64,000 nucleotides of DNA from Bartonella sp. M0283. Lineage in GTDB: Bacteria; Pseudomonadota; Alphaproteobacteria; Rhizobiales; Rhizobiaceae. This document shows positions 8,335 to 18,472 of the stretch, piece by piece. The notes beneath the pieces were generated by a model, which was not told the origin of the DNA, did no database searches, and saw nothing but the letters and a program-made list of their open reading frames with translations. The stretch lies in the NCBI RefSeq assembly GCF_016100455.1, contig NZ_JACFSK010000001.1:1488001-1552000 (forward strand), read 5' to 3'. The translations under genes and the position numbers were made by a program. Each line of letters starts with the position of its first letter. Within the stretch, counting starts at the first letter, position 1.

Positions 8335-10103
8335 GTAAGCGGCCACACCCACATCAACATCGGAACTGAAACCACCGCTATGAGAAAACTTAAAGGCGCA
8401 CCAAGCCGTGGATAATCGCTGAAATGATAACCACCCGGCCCCATAACGAGCATATTACACTGATGACCAATGGGGGTCAGAAAATCACATCCCGCACCGA
8501 TTGCAACAGCCATTAAAAATGCTTCTGGTTTGAATTGAAGCGATTCGGCAAAGCTCGTTGCAATCGGTGCCATGACCATGACTGTTGCCGCATTATTGAG
8601 AAATGGAGTAACGAGCATTGCGGCAACGAGAATAACCGCCAGCGCACCGGAAGGCGGCAGCGATGATGCAAACATACTGAGCCAATGACCGATAATTTTT
8701 GTGCAGCCGGTTTTTTCCAATGTCTCGCTCACCGGTATCAGTGCTGCAAGCATAACCAATATCTGACCATCAAGTGCCTGATAAGCATCTCTTGCGGGTA
8801 TGACCCGAAAAACGATCATGGCAACGGCTGCTGCAAAAAAAGCAAGTGCGACCGGAACAATTTGCAGTGCGGTTGCCGCAATTGCAATAAACAGGATAGT
8901 CAAGGGCACCAATCCATGCCGCAAACTGCCAAACATGATGTTACGCTTGGCGAGCGGAAGACATTTCAATTCTTGCAGCAAATCCGGAATGATATCATCC
9001 CGTCCCTGCAAAACAATCACATCACCAAGCCTGAAAACAATATCTCCCAGTCTTTGTCTTACGCGTTCCTGAGGGCGACTCAAGGCTAACAAATTGACAT
9101 CATAACGATCAAAGAGATTAAGTCTTTTTGCATTAATACCTATAAGGGGGGAATTGTCGGTGACAACTGCTTCGACAACATCTATCTGTCGCAATTTGTC
9201 ACCTGTCTGGACATCACGACCTTTGGCTATATCCAGTTTTGCAGCATTGATGACCGAATCGAGACCACTATGCGTGCCTTCAAGAACAACTGTGTCTCCC
9301 TCAGCCAACGCGAAATCCGGCAATGGAGAGATAAGGTTCTTGTTTCTGATAATTTGTAAAACCATGGCATCCCCTGCCGCCGGCTTGACGAGATCAGAGA
9401 TTTGTTTACCAATGACGGTCGAACCGCTGACGACCCGAGCTTCCGAGATATAATCACGGCTAGCGAGGCCATTGGCAGGCGACGCAGATTTACGCACGCG
9501 TGCCGGCACCAACCATGAGAAAAAAACGAGATAAAGTACACCGACAGCGGCAACAGTTGCACCGACCGGTGTAAAATCGAACATAGTAAAACTTTTACCG
9601 ACAAGATGCTCTCGCATGGCAGAAACGACAACATTGGGCGAGGTGCCAATCTGCGTCATCAACCCCCCGAGCAACGCACCGAATGACATAGGCATAAGAA
9701 AAATCGAAGGCGAGACATTGGAGCGGCGGGCGAACTGGAATGCAATCGGCAGCATAATGGCCAAAGCACCGATATTTTTGACAAAAGCCGAAAGTACCGT
9801 GACCACGATAACCAGAAAACAAAGTTGCAGCCGAACAGATTTAACATCCGGCCATACGCGTTGGATGATAAGTTCCATTATTCCAGAACGAGCGACCCCT
9901 GCACTGACAAGTAAGGCACTTGCAACGATAATCACGATGTCGTCGCTAAATCCCTTAAAGGCCTCTTTCGGACTAACAATACCGACCGCACAGGCAAGCA
10001 ATAACGTCAAGACTGCTACAACATCGTAGCGAAAGCGATCCCATATGAAGACTGCCATCATGAGACCAATGATGGAAAAAGCCATAATCTGATCTGCTGT
10101 CAT
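8331..10103 (-). CDS. SLC13-type permease with two RCK_C (TrkA-C) domains
   Basis: Divalent-anion:Na+ symporter superfamily (SLC13/ArsB-like) inner-membrane permease. About eleven hydrophobic segments are interrupted near residues 195-390 by two soluble RCK_C domains (motifs like ALAEGDTVVLEGT and FRLGDVIVLQG). Repeated signatures such as TQIGTSPNVVVS and FLNNAATVMVMAPIA are the paired re-entrant loops of the family. The substrate is unknown: sulfate, C4-dicarboxylate and related anions all occur. I chose the ATG at 10103 because homologous proteins begin there; an in-frame ATG at 10133 has a purine run touching the start codon. It overlaps the FUSC-like gene by 4 bases. Confidence 0.85.
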   Translation of the reverse strand: MTADQIMAFSIIGLMMAVFIWDRFRYDVVAVLTLLLACAVGIVSPKEAFKGFSDDIVIIVASALLVSAGVARSGIMELIIQRVWPDVKSVRLQLCFLVIVVTVLSAFVKNIGALAIMLPIAFQFARRSNVSPSIFLMPMSFGALLGGLMTQIGTSPNVVVSAMREHLVGKSFTMFDFTPVGATVAAVGVLYLVFFSWLVPARVRKSASPANGLASRDYISEARVVSGSTVIGKQISDLVKPAAGDAMVLQIIRNKNLISPLPDFALAEGDTVVLEGTHSGLDSVINAAKLDIAKGRDVQTGDKLRQIDVVEAVVTDNSPLIGINAKRLNLFDRYDVNLLALSRPQERVRQRLGDIVFRLGDVIVLQGRDDIIPDLLQELKCLPLAKRNIMFGSLRHGLVPLTILFIAIAATALQIVPVALAFFAAAVAMIVFRVIPARDAYQALDGQILVMLAALIPVSETLEKTGCTKIIGHWLSMFASSLPPSGALAVILVAAMLVTPFLNNAATVMVMAPIATSFAESLQFKPEAFLMAVAIGAGCDFLTPIGHQCNMLVMGPGGYHFSDYPRLGAPLSFLIAVVSVPMLMWVWPLT

Positions 10104-10181
10104 AATAAGATGCCACCCACCTCTTTTATTCATCTCCTCGGCCGACCTGTTCCCGAAAGTGGCCTATGGCTTTTTTAAAAT

Positions 10182-11612
10182 CTAGCTCTTCACATGTCCG
10201 GCGACAAGATCTCCTGCATTGTGTTTCAAGCGTAACAATCCCCATAATGGCAGGAGGCTTATAAAAGCAACGATATAAAATGCTAGTTTGAATGGTAGGA
10301 GGGACATTTCAAGTTCGGCACCGGTTATCTGAGCGGCGGCTCGCAAACATATTGCGCCCAATGCAATTCCAAGACCTATACTCAATTGAAAAATTGTTGA
10401 AAACAACGTGTTGGCACCGTTCATTTCTTCGCCAGGAACATCGGCAAATGCAATTGTATTCAAAGCCGTAAACTGGATAGAACGGAACACGCCACTCAAC
10501 GTCAGCACGACCACCATCAATGAAACCGGCATTCCGCGTGAAAAGGTTCCACATAGGGCAATAAATAATGCATTGAAAAGACAATTGACAACGAGTGTGC
10601 GCTTGAAACCGAAATAACGCATAAGCGGAGTTGTAAACGGTTTGATTGCAAGAGTACCGGCGAAAATCGGCATTAATAGAAACCCAGCCTCGGTCGATGT
10701 AAAACCCATCGCCAATTGGGCCATCAACGGCAGGATAAAGATTACGGCATTGGATGTCATTCTGAAACCTGTCCCGCCATATATCGAGACAGCAAATGTT
10801 TGATAAGACAGAGCTTTTAACGATACAAGCGGTGCCTTGGCATGTTCAAGATGAAAAATACTCCATGAAAGCAGTGTCACACCAATAACAAAACAAGCGA
10901 TAACAAGTGGTGTGAGACCATGGCTATCACCGACTTTTTCTGCAGCAAAAAGAAGGGTGGCAAGTCCTATGCCTGTAAGCAGGAACCCCATAAGATCGAA
11001 AGATCGCGGTGCTTCACTTTTTTCATCAGGAAAGATTTTCAAACTGAAAAGAAGAATAATAAAACCTAACGGAATATTGAGATAAAAAATCAGGCTCCAG
11101 TGAAAATATTGGGCGATAAAACCACCGAGCGGCGGCCCCAAAATCGGTGCGACCAATCCCGGCCAGGTGAGAAGAGCAATTGCTTCGACAAGCTTGTTCT
11201 TCGGGGTTTGACGCAAAACAACGAGGCGACCGACCGGAACCATGAGTGCACCACCCATGCCTTGCAAGATGCGGGCACAAATGAAAAAAGTCAAATTGGG
11301 CGATAGTCCGCATAATAAAGACGCAAAGGTAAAAGTGAGAACGGCTAATGAAAACATAGAACGCGAACCGAACCTGTCTGTCAGCCAACCGCTTGCAGGA
11401 ATAAAGACACCGAGTGTGAGCATATAGGCACTCATGCCGGTGTTTATATTTACAGGATCTGTTGCAAATGTTTTGCCCATTGCAGGCAATGCCGTTGCAA
11501 TAACGGTTGCATCAAGATTTTCCATGAAAAACGCAGCCGCAACGAGAACAGCGACCCAACGGGCTTGATGTGTCATTCCGGTTTCATGAGCTTGTTCTTC
11601 GGATATCCGCAT
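10182..11612 (-). CDS. MFS multidrug exporter, DHA2 (EmrB/QacA) type
   Basis: Proton-driven exporter of the major facilitator superfamily. The 476-residue protein has about 14 membrane helices, the DHA2 number. Motif A after helix 2 reads GWLTDRFGSRSMF, and the helix-1 motif LDATVIATALPAM is a strong DHA2/EmrB signature. No membrane-fusion (EmrA-like) partner is adjacent. A GGAAG ribosome site is 8 bases before the ATG. It faces away from the SulP gene, sharing a 180-base divergent promoter region that is very AT-rich. Confidence 0.88.
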   Translation of the reverse strand: MRISEEQAHETGMTHQARWVAVLVAAAFFMENLDATVIATALPAMGKTFATDPVNINTGMSAYMLTLGVFIPASGWLTDRFGSRSMFSLAVLTFTFASLLCGLSPNLTFFICARILQGMGGALMVPVGRLVVLRQTPKNKLVEAIALLTWPGLVAPILGPPLGGFIAQYFHWSLIFYLNIPLGFIILLFSLKIFPDEKSEAPRSFDLMGFLLTGIGLATLLFAAEKVGDSHGLTPLVIACFVIGVTLLSWSIFHLEHAKAPLVSLKALSYQTFAVSIYGGTGFRMTSNAVIFILPLMAQLAMGFTSTEAGFLLMPIFAGTLAIKPFTTPLMRYFGFKRTLVVNCLFNALFIALCGTFSRGMPVSLMVVVLTLSGVFRSIQFTALNTIAFADVPGEEMNGANTLFSTIFQLSIGLGIALGAICLRAAAQITGAELEMSLLPFKLAFYIVAFISLLPLWGLLRLKHNAGDLVAGHVKS

Positions 11613-11794
11613 GTGTTACACTTCCGTTGCATGCATTTTTCGCAAAAATAATAAATATGATATTATTTTCATACTGTGACGTGCCATAAACTTTATGTGA
11701 GTAAAGGTATTTTTGTTTAAATAAAGTAGATCGATAAAAACAACCGTGCTATGCATCAAGAAATACTTTTTCCCAAATCATTTTGTGTTAGATC

Positions 11795-13510
11795 ATGGCG
11801 CGATCCAAAAAGGCTGTCGATACCTTATCCTTTAGCGAGCTTTTCCAGCCAAAGCTTGTAACAGTCTTCCGCGAAGGCTATCATCTTGCTGATTTCCGCG
11901 CCGATGTCATCGCCGGTCTTACCGTTGCGATCGTTGCTTTGCCTCTTTCAATTGCTATCGCCATAGCCTCCGGTGCTTCACCTGTACAGGGATTATATAC
12001 TTCCATTGTAGGTGGTTTTTTTATAGCTCTTCTTGGCGGAAGCCGTTTTCAAATCGGTGGCCCCGCCGGAGCCTTTATCATTGTCGTTTCGACAACCGTC
12101 GCCGAGCACGGGATGGACGGGTTATTTCTTGCGACAGTGATGTCTGGAATTATGCTGATGGCTGTCGGTTATCTGCGGCTTGGCACTTATATCAAGTTCA
12201 TCCCCTATCCTGTTACTGTGGGGTTTACTGCGGGTATTGCTGTCATTATTTTTTCAAGCCAACTGATCAACATGCTAGGGCTCAATCTCACTGAAAAAGA
12301 GCCGGGGCCAATTTTAGAAAAACTCCCTTTCATCTGGCAAAATATCGAAACATGCAGCTTCCTTTCTATCGTTTTCTGCGCGGGGACAATCATTTTTATT
12401 ACGGTTTTAAAAAAACTATTGCCGAATTGGCCCGGCATGGTTCTTTCAATCATTTTCGGCGGCGCTATAACAGCTTTTTTCAATCTCGACATTGTTACCA
12501 TAGGCTCGAAATTCGGTACGATGCCATCCGCTTTACCTCATCCGCATCTGCCCGATTTTACTTTTGAAAAAATCAAAGCCGTTTTCCCAGATGCAATGAC
12601 ATTCACATTACTTGGAGCAATTGAATCGCTTTTGTCGGCAGTTGTTGCCGACGGCATGACGGGGCGCCGCCACCGGTCGAATTGCGAGCTCGTCGCACAA
12701 GGCGTGGGAAATATAGCCTCTGCCCTATTTGCCGGTATTTGTGTAACGGGTGCTATTGCACGTACCGCCACCAATATTCGCGCAGGAGCAAGAAGCCCTA
12801 TTTCCGGTATTTGTCATTCAATCTTTTTGCTGTTGTTCCTCGTCGCATTGGCGCCTCTTGCAAATTTTATTCCGCTGGCATGTCTTGCGGGAATACTTGC
12901 CATTATTTCCTGGAATATGATTGACAAACGCGCAATTTCACTTCTTCTCAAGGCGTCTGCGGGCGATGCTGTTGTCCTTCTTGTATCGCTGTCATTGACA
13001 ATTTTCCGCAACGTAACCGAAGCTATTATTATCGGTTTTGCTTTGGGTGCTTTATTATTTATCCACCGTATGTCGAAAGCCGCAAGCGTCACAGCTGATC
13101 GCCCGCTGGTTGCAGAAGACAGAGCGGATAGTGCCAATACGTCAAATGCCCAGTTCGACAATGACTTGCAAAAAGACAGCCGAACCGTTGTCTACCATAT
13201 TTCAGGCGCCTTTTTCTTTGGTGCGGCTGCTTCGATCGGCTCGGTTCTTGACCGGATTGGCGACAATTACCGGACCATGATTCTCGATTTTGCCCAGGTA
13301 CCATTTCTTGATGCAACAGGTGCAAATACGATTGAAAGTCTTGCCGGAAAAGCAAAAAAACAAGGCATTACCCTCGTCATTTGCGGCGCCTCCGAACAGG
13401 TTCTGAAAGACCTTATTTCACACGGTATCAGACCACCTGCTGTCCATCTGGAAAAAAATCTGGGTAAAGCTGTTCATAAATATATAAAACGCGAAGCTGT
13501 TACCGCTTGA
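11795..13510 (+). CDS. SulP-family anion transporter with STAS domain
   Basis: Inner-membrane transporter of sulfate, bicarbonate or dicarboxylates (SLC26/SulP). The first 420 residues are strongly hydrophobic with the family signatures near the start (PLSIAIAIASGASPVQGLY) and the GGSRFQIGGPAGAFIIVV motif of helix 3. The last 110 residues form a STAS domain (YHISGAFFFGAA and ILDFAQVPFLDATG, with the Asp-Ala-Thr-Gly turn). Length 571 is normal. The true anion cannot be told from sequence. No strong ribosome site precedes the ATG, so the start is moderately sure. Confidence 0.88.
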   Translation: MARSKKAVDTLSFSELFQPKLVTVFREGYHLADFRADVIAGLTVAIVALPLSIAIAIASGASPVQGLYTSIVGGFFIALLGGSRFQIGGPAGAFIIVVSTTVAEHGMDGLFLATVMSGIMLMAVGYLRLGTYIKFIPYPVTVGFTAGIAVIIFSSQLINMLGLNLTEKEPGPILEKLPFIWQNIETCSFLSIVFCAGTIIFITVLKKLLPNWPGMVLSIIFGGAITAFFNLDIVTIGSKFGTMPSALPHPHLPDFTFEKIKAVFPDAMTFTLLGAIESLLSAVVADGMTGRRHRSNCELVAQGVGNIASALFAGICVTGAIARTATNIRAGARSPISGICHSIFLLLFLVALAPLANFIPLACLAGILAIISWNMIDKRAISLLLKASAGDAVVLLVSLSLTIFRNVTEAIIIGFALGALLFIHRMSKAASVTADRPLVAEDRADSANTSNAQFDNDLQKDSRTVVYHISGAFFFGAAASIGSVLDRIGDNYRTMILDFAQVPFLDATGANTIESLAGKAKKQGITLVICGASEQVLKDLISHGIRPPAVHLEKNLGKAVHKYIKREAVTA

Positions 13511-14416
13511 CCGCAACTTTCAAAGCTGCATTTCAAATTGATCGAATGCTGTATCAAAACAGAATGAGCTTTGTCGGCTTTAGTGTTTAGATTACGATGT
13601 TTTAATACCCCAAGAATTTTAAAAAGAGCGGATTGATTAATCGGAAGTTTTTCGCAACAAACGCAATCATATCGACGGAATTTAAGATTTTGGTACATCA
13701 ACAGACTTCAAGAAGTTTGGTCACCGGCAAAGCTCGGATATGTGCCGCTTTAATGCAATAATAATAATCCTTAAAGAGCAGGTCATTTCTATCAGAAAGA
13801 AGTTCAATGACACGACAATGACAGACCGCGTGACAAGCTTGATCAAATCTTGATCAAATATTGTCTGCATCGCTGCAAATAATGATATTTCCCCGCCCCT
13901 TTTCCCTGCCAATTTCTTATTTTTTACGTCAAAATCGGGAGAGAATAACCGTTTTAATTTCCTTACAGAAATACCGCCAATAAGGGTTTTATAATGTAAA
14001 GTTCCCGATATTTTCGAATATCACATGGTGCCGCCATGGAATTGTAGCCTCAAATTGGCCTATCATTGTCTCTGTCATCAGCCCGCTAACCACCATTTCC
14101 TAAATTCGAGGCCGACTTATATATTAGCAGATCAGATATACCCGCCTATGGCGTTGGCCCTTCTAAAAGACAAGCGGCCTTTCATAAGTCGAAACTGATA
14201 TTATCAACAAGGATTTTATAGGGAATGCCCGAAAATTGCTATCGACCGAAGCCGGTGACCGGTGAATTGACCGTTAGCAATAAAAAAAAGAACAAGACTC
14301 TGTGGCTTCGTTATATTATGCATTGTTTATCCAGAATAAAGCCGCAATTTATTTCCATTATGGAAGACAGAACAACGTGTGTTGTATTTTAACCTTTTCA
14401 ACCGAGGGGAAACGGG
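13511..14416. other. 900-base stretch without a recognisable gene
   Basis: Short ORFs here lack ribosome sites and family features, so I call none. Two structures stand out: the 11-mer CTTGATCAAAT repeated twice in tandem at 13838-13859, each copy containing the palindrome TTGATCAA, and a stem of ATTGCTA (14235-14241) with TAGCAAT (14275-14281) around the palindrome CCGGTGACCGG. The segment may hold decayed coding sequence, a small RNA or the promoter of the next operon. Confidence 0.5.
13838..13859. repeat. Tandem 11-mer with TTGATCAA palindromes
   Basis: CTTGATCAAAT occurs twice with no gap, so the two 8-bp palindromes sit one helical turn apart on the same DNA face. This geometry fits a cooperative operator, but the factor and the target gene (about 560 bases from the next ATG) are unknown. 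Confidence 0.4.
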
Positions 14417-16459
14417 ATGAGCGAACAAATCATCGACAAGGGAACCCAAAAGTCACCTTGGCCAAAAATTATTATCAGCATCATTGTTCTGGCTATCATA
14501 GCGGGTGGATTTGTTGTCTATCTAGCTCGTTCTGCACAAAAACACGTTGAAAATTTTCTCAGAGAAAATGGCGTCAGCTTCAGTTCGCTTGATGTCAATT
14601 GGCGGCGTCATTTTACTATTCATGACGCCAAGATCAATTTTTCCAAAGATAGAAGTCTACAAGTCGAGACAATCAAGGGTGAAGTCAATTTTTCCGGCAA
14701 AACCAGTAAAAAACTCGAACTTGAAAAAATCAGCTATTGGTTAGGTCAAAGCAAACTGTCTATTCCGATTATGACTTTGGAAAACTTTGCGCTCAATGAC
14801 TCAAAAACATCTGACAATCAATATTTTTTCGATATTCGAAATATTACAGCGAAAAAAATTGTTGCTCCGACTGTGATCTGGACCGATGGAAAAGAAACAA
14901 ATGGAGCAACCTATTCTTATAACAACGTTATTTTTGATGACATTGCGAAGGGTCTCATCAAAAAGGTGACAGCCGATAGTATGTCCGGTGAATATCTATT
15001 AAGCAAAAAAAGTGCCTCCTCGGTAAATACAAAATTTGCCAAGACAGAATTCGGTAAGAGTGAAATAAACAACCTCGATTTCGGTTATCTGATTAGCTAT
15101 TTTAACGAAGCTTCATCTGGCTCCAACGCTGAAAATCCGTTCAAAGATGTCGCAAATGGCTGGTCAATTCATGACATTATAATCAACCAACCAGACGAAG
15201 ACGGAAACAACTCTCTGTCTACCGCCCAAACTATTTGGGGAACAAAACTGTCGTTGCGTCATCTACCTTTTTCATTGAGCAGTTTCATGGACGAACTTGG
15301 CCAATCTGCTTCCATTGATGACGTCAAGGAAACAAAAGAGAACGAAATTTTTCTCAAGCGTCTCGCCATACTTTCGTCGGTCGGATTTATGGATATGCAT
15401 GTTGAAGGAGTGTCTCAAAAATTTTCCGACCTAACTTCGAAGCAGAAAAATTTTTCTGTTACTTATCGGAATGGACGTGTGGATATTAGCCTGAATGGTT
15501 ATGAAGCCAGCGGAGAAGACCTACGTGCTTTAGTAGTAGATAGTTTTTCAATAACGGACCTGCGTTCGGAGCAGTTGAATGACTTTATTGATGTTTTGAA
15601 TCACGCCATTAGCTCGGGTAATGCCGATTATGATGCTCTTTATAAATCATTTTCGGAACCTCAATCTACGATATTCATGCCACAATTCAAAAACATCCAT
15701 ACATCCGGTGTTAAATTTTCCGACCCCTCATCCAAAAACAGTGAAGAGAATCTCTTTACATTGGGGGCATTTGACGCCACTGCCAATTTCGGCAAAGGAA
15801 TTATACCGACATCTTTGAAAGCGGTAGTAAAAGATTTCGAGTACCCTGTTGAAAGTGATCGTGTAAAGGCAATGAATTTTATTTTATCCCCGTCTTACGA
15901 TCCGCTAAAAGAGTCCAGTGTTTTGAAAGACCTCGGCTATAAAACCATCAAATTCAATGGGGCCTTTGATGCCAACTGGGATCGTGACAGCCAAAAAATT
16001 AATTTCAACAACACTCTAGGTTATCAGGACATGGCAACTGCGTCCCTCAAGGGCACACTTTCAAATGTCAGCCCGGAATTATTTTCAGACAATGTAGCGA
16101 TGATAATAGCATCTGCTATGGTTATACACATAAATGATCTGCATGTAACGGTAGATGCTGATAACTATCTTGATCGTTATGCAAAATTTTATGATGCGAA
16201 TACAGGCGAAAATTTTGCCAACAAACGCAGAGAGGCAGCTATCAAAGCCAGATTGGCAATTGCACTTTTCCTTGGTGCGGAAAATTCCCAAAAATCTGGC
16301 GAAGCAGTGCAAAACTTTATAGAAAACGGTGGAACTATCAATGTCCATGCTGTAGCTAAATCAAAAGATGGTATCGGCATAGCCGATTTTGCGGCAATAA
16401 AGCAATTTCCTGCAACTTTAGTCGATAAAATAGACGTGAGTGCAGATACAACACATTAA
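14417..16459 (+). CDS. AsmA-like membrane-anchored envelope protein, copy 1
   Basis: I do not recognise a named family with certainty. The 680-residue protein has a short basic cytoplasmic N-terminus, one membrane helix (about residues 16-38) and a large periplasmic part of alternating short beta-strand-like segments, resembling AsmA/YhdP-type proteins of the cell envelope. It has no catalytic motif. The second gene, 15 bases downstream, has the same plan and similar N- and C-terminal blocks, so the pair is a tandem duplication. A strong ribosome site (GAGGGG) precedes the ATG. AsmA-type proteins are linked to phospholipid transfer or outer-membrane assembly; applying that here is inference. 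Confidence 0.65.
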   Translation: MSEQIIDKGTQKSPWPKIIISIIVLAIIAGGFVVYLARSAQKHVENFLRENGVSFSSLDVNWRRHFTIHDAKINFSKDRSLQVETIKGEVNFSGKTSKKLELEKISYWLGQSKLSIPIMTLENFALNDSKTSDNQYFFDIRNITAKKIVAPTVIWTDGKETNGATYSYNNVIFDDIAKGLIKKVTADSMSGEYLLSKKSASSVNTKFAKTEFGKSEINNLDFGYLISYFNEASSGSNAENPFKDVANGWSIHDIIINQPDEDGNNSLSTAQTIWGTKLSLRHLPFSLSSFMDELGQSASIDDVKETKENEIFLKRLAILSSVGFMDMHVEGVSQKFSDLTSKQKNFSVTYRNGRVDISLNGYEASGEDLRALVVDSFSITDLRSEQLNDFIDVLNHAISSGNADYDALYKSFSEPQSTIFMPQFKNIHTSGVKFSDPSSKNSEENLFTLGAFDATANFGKGIIPTSLKAVVKDFEYPVESDRVKAMNFILSPSYDPLKESSVLKDLGYKTIKFNGAFDANWDRDSQKINFNNTLGYQDMATASLKGTLSNVSPELFSDNVAMIIASAMVIHINDLHVTVDADNYLDRYAKFYDANTGENFANKRREAAIKARLAIALFLGAENSQKSGEAVQNFIENGGTINVHAVAKSKDGIGIADFAAIKQFPATLVDKIDVSADTTH

Positions 16460-16474
16460 GACTGGAAAAATGTA

Positions 16475-18172
16475 ATGGCCAATTTCAGTGGCTGGTTAAT
16501 AGCAACATTTAAACGCTGGTTAATTTATATCATTGGAGGCGTGGTCATTCTGGCCATATTGGGTGTCGGAGCCTTTTATATGGCCGCTCCATATCTGAAC
16601 AGTTTTGTCAAAGACGAGATGAAAAAACATGGTGTCAAAGCCGAACAATCAGAAGTGACCGTCGCTGGCAATGTCAACCTGAAGAATGTCAGCTTACCTG
16701 TGCCAGCCGGTGTCTCTCTCAAAATAGGTGCCGTTTCCGGTCGCCCTCCTGTTGGCTTTGTCCCCGGTTCATTTACAATTTATAATATTGATTTGAAACG
16801 GGACAATATCCATGTCGTTGTGCCTGAAATGACATTGAATGGGGTCACCCTCAAAGATAAGGATACATCTATTGCATCCAACGTTTTACAAACTTTGTTG
16901 CGCGTTGGTCTATCGTCAATCAATGCGCCGAATATAGAGGTGTCCCTGTCCAATCCTCAAGGCGAGACAGAAAAACTTGATATCAAGGGCTTCTGGCTTT
17001 CAAGTTTGAAGGCTGGCAATATCGGCTCTGTCGGCATTGAAGGCATGAGCACAAATGTCGGTTTGCCCAATTCCAATGTGAGCGAACACGATAACCTTCG
17101 GCTGATTGGCAAAAGCAATGCCTTGCAAGCGAGTGATATTGATCTTGCTTACACCTATGCAATTTTGGCCGGTAAAGTAAAACCGGACAAAATTGGTCGG
17201 ACTATCTTCGGACCTGTAGAACTCGGCGATATTGCAATCGATGTCTTTGAGGGCACCAACCGCAATGCTCATTTTTCGCTCAACAAGTTTAAAACCGCCG
17301 GGCTAAAAATGCGTCCGATGGAAGCCGTGCCTGAAGATCTTGCACGTGCCTATCTGGAAGCTAAAAAAAGTGGTAATGAAAAAGGTGAAAAAGCGGCAAG
17401 GAATGAGTTGCTGGCAACGATAGTATCTGCAATTACGGCCATTGATGCCGAAGTTGAAAAAGCTGATATCGATTTACCAACAGTCAAAGCAAGCCTGAAT
17501 TCGTTCGAACTCCAACCAAGAGAATGGAAACAAGCTGTTCCTGAAAGTTTGTTAGTGAAACTGGATGGTTTTTCATTAAACACCAGCGAAATGCCTCAGA
17601 AAAGTTTCGAAATGTTTAGAAATATGGGGTTCAAAACACTGGATATCTCGGGCAAACTTGATTTCTCTTATAATTCCGGTCGTCAAACTCTTTCCCTTAA
17701 TGATCTGTCATTTAACGCAGATGGCATTGGTTCAGGCGAAATGTCCGCAACAATTATCAATGCCGGTTCAGAACTCTTTTCGGGCGACAAACAAGCAATG
17801 CTTGATGCTGCAAACCAAATTGGCATCACTAAAGCGGATATGCGTTATTCCGATTTCGGCTTCATCGACAAATTGTTTACCTATCTTGCCCAGAACTTGA
17901 ACGACAATAAACACGATCTCAAGAAAGAACTTTATGACGACTTTTATGTGGTTATGACGAAGAGTCCCGCAATGCTTTTGAAAGATCACGAAGAAGCACA
18001 AAAGATATCAGCTGCTTTCGGTGCTTTTGCAAAAAAACCGGGAACACTCAAAATATCAATCAAAGCCAAAGACGATAAAGGACTCACAGCAACAGATCTC
18101 GAAACAGCATTGCAAAATGATCTGGCAGGCGCGCTCAATAAAGTCGATCTTGTCGTAAAAAATGAAAATTAA
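16475..18172 (+). CDS. AsmA-like membrane-anchored envelope protein, copy 2
   Basis: The 565-residue protein has one membrane helix (about residues 16-37), followed by KHGVKAEQSEVTVAGNV, a short block like the region after the helix in the upstream gene. The rest is predicted periplasmic beta-rich sequence, and the C-terminus (GTLKISIKAKDDKGL) parallels the C-terminus of copy 1 (GTINVHAVAKSKDGI). It is co-transcribed with copy 1 (15-base gap). Copy 2 is about 115 residues shorter. No enzyme motif is seen; function unknown. Confidence 0.65.
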   Translation: MANFSGWLIATFKRWLIYIIGGVVILAILGVGAFYMAAPYLNSFVKDEMKKHGVKAEQSEVTVAGNVNLKNVSLPVPAGVSLKIGAVSGRPPVGFVPGSFTIYNIDLKRDNIHVVVPEMTLNGVTLKDKDTSIASNVLQTLLRVGLSSINAPNIEVSLSNPQGETEKLDIKGFWLSSLKAGNIGSVGIEGMSTNVGLPNSNVSEHDNLRLIGKSNALQASDIDLAYTYAILAGKVKPDKIGRTIFGPVELGDIAIDVFEGTNRNAHFSLNKFKTAGLKMRPMEAVPEDLARAYLEAKKSGNEKGEKAARNELLATIVSAITAIDAEVEKADIDLPTVKASLNSFELQPREWKQAVPESLLVKLDGFSLNTSEMPQKSFEMFRNMGFKTLDISGKLDFSYNSGRQTLSLNDLSFNADGIGSGEMSATIINAGSELFSGDKQAMLDAANQIGITKADMRYSDFGFIDKLFTYLAQNLNDNKHDLKKELYDDFYVVMTKSPAMLLKDHEEAQKISAAFGAFAKKPGTLKISIKAKDDKGLTATDLETALQNDLAGALNKVDLVVKNEN

Positions 18173-18187
18173 ATGGTGAAATATAAT

Positions 18188-18224
18188 TATATAGAGAATT
18201 ATCTAATAGATAATTCTCTATATA
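18188..18224. repeat. 17-bp perfect AT-rich hairpin after the AsmA-like pair
   Basis: A 17-bp perfect inverted repeat with a three-base loop starts 15 bases after the stop codon of copy 2. The stem is mostly A/T and no clear T run follows, so it may be a transcript 3'-end stabiliser or weak terminator. Its length makes a chance origin unlikely. Confidence 0.6.
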
Positions 18225-18472
18225 TCGTGTCGTATTATTTCATATAATCAATCACACTCTTGTAAGAATCAAAATATATTTGAATTTCTCTCTTTAAGTT
18301 GGGCACTTTAGAAATTTTATCTACATATTAAAGCTTCAAATTTCGAACGCCATAAATAATATTGTTGGCTTGTATATTCTCCCTTGTTTGGATATAAAAA
18401 TGTCGGGTGTCCGGTAAATTGTTTACGGGCAGGTTTCAAGCTGGTCGGGCCGCCAGCACAGAGGAACTTGCC
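18225..18472. other. AT-rich spacer before nhaA
   Basis: No gene seen. It should contain the nhaA promoter. An in-frame GTG at 18407 would extend NhaA by 22 residues, but it lacks the better ribosome site found at 18461. Confidence 0.4.
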
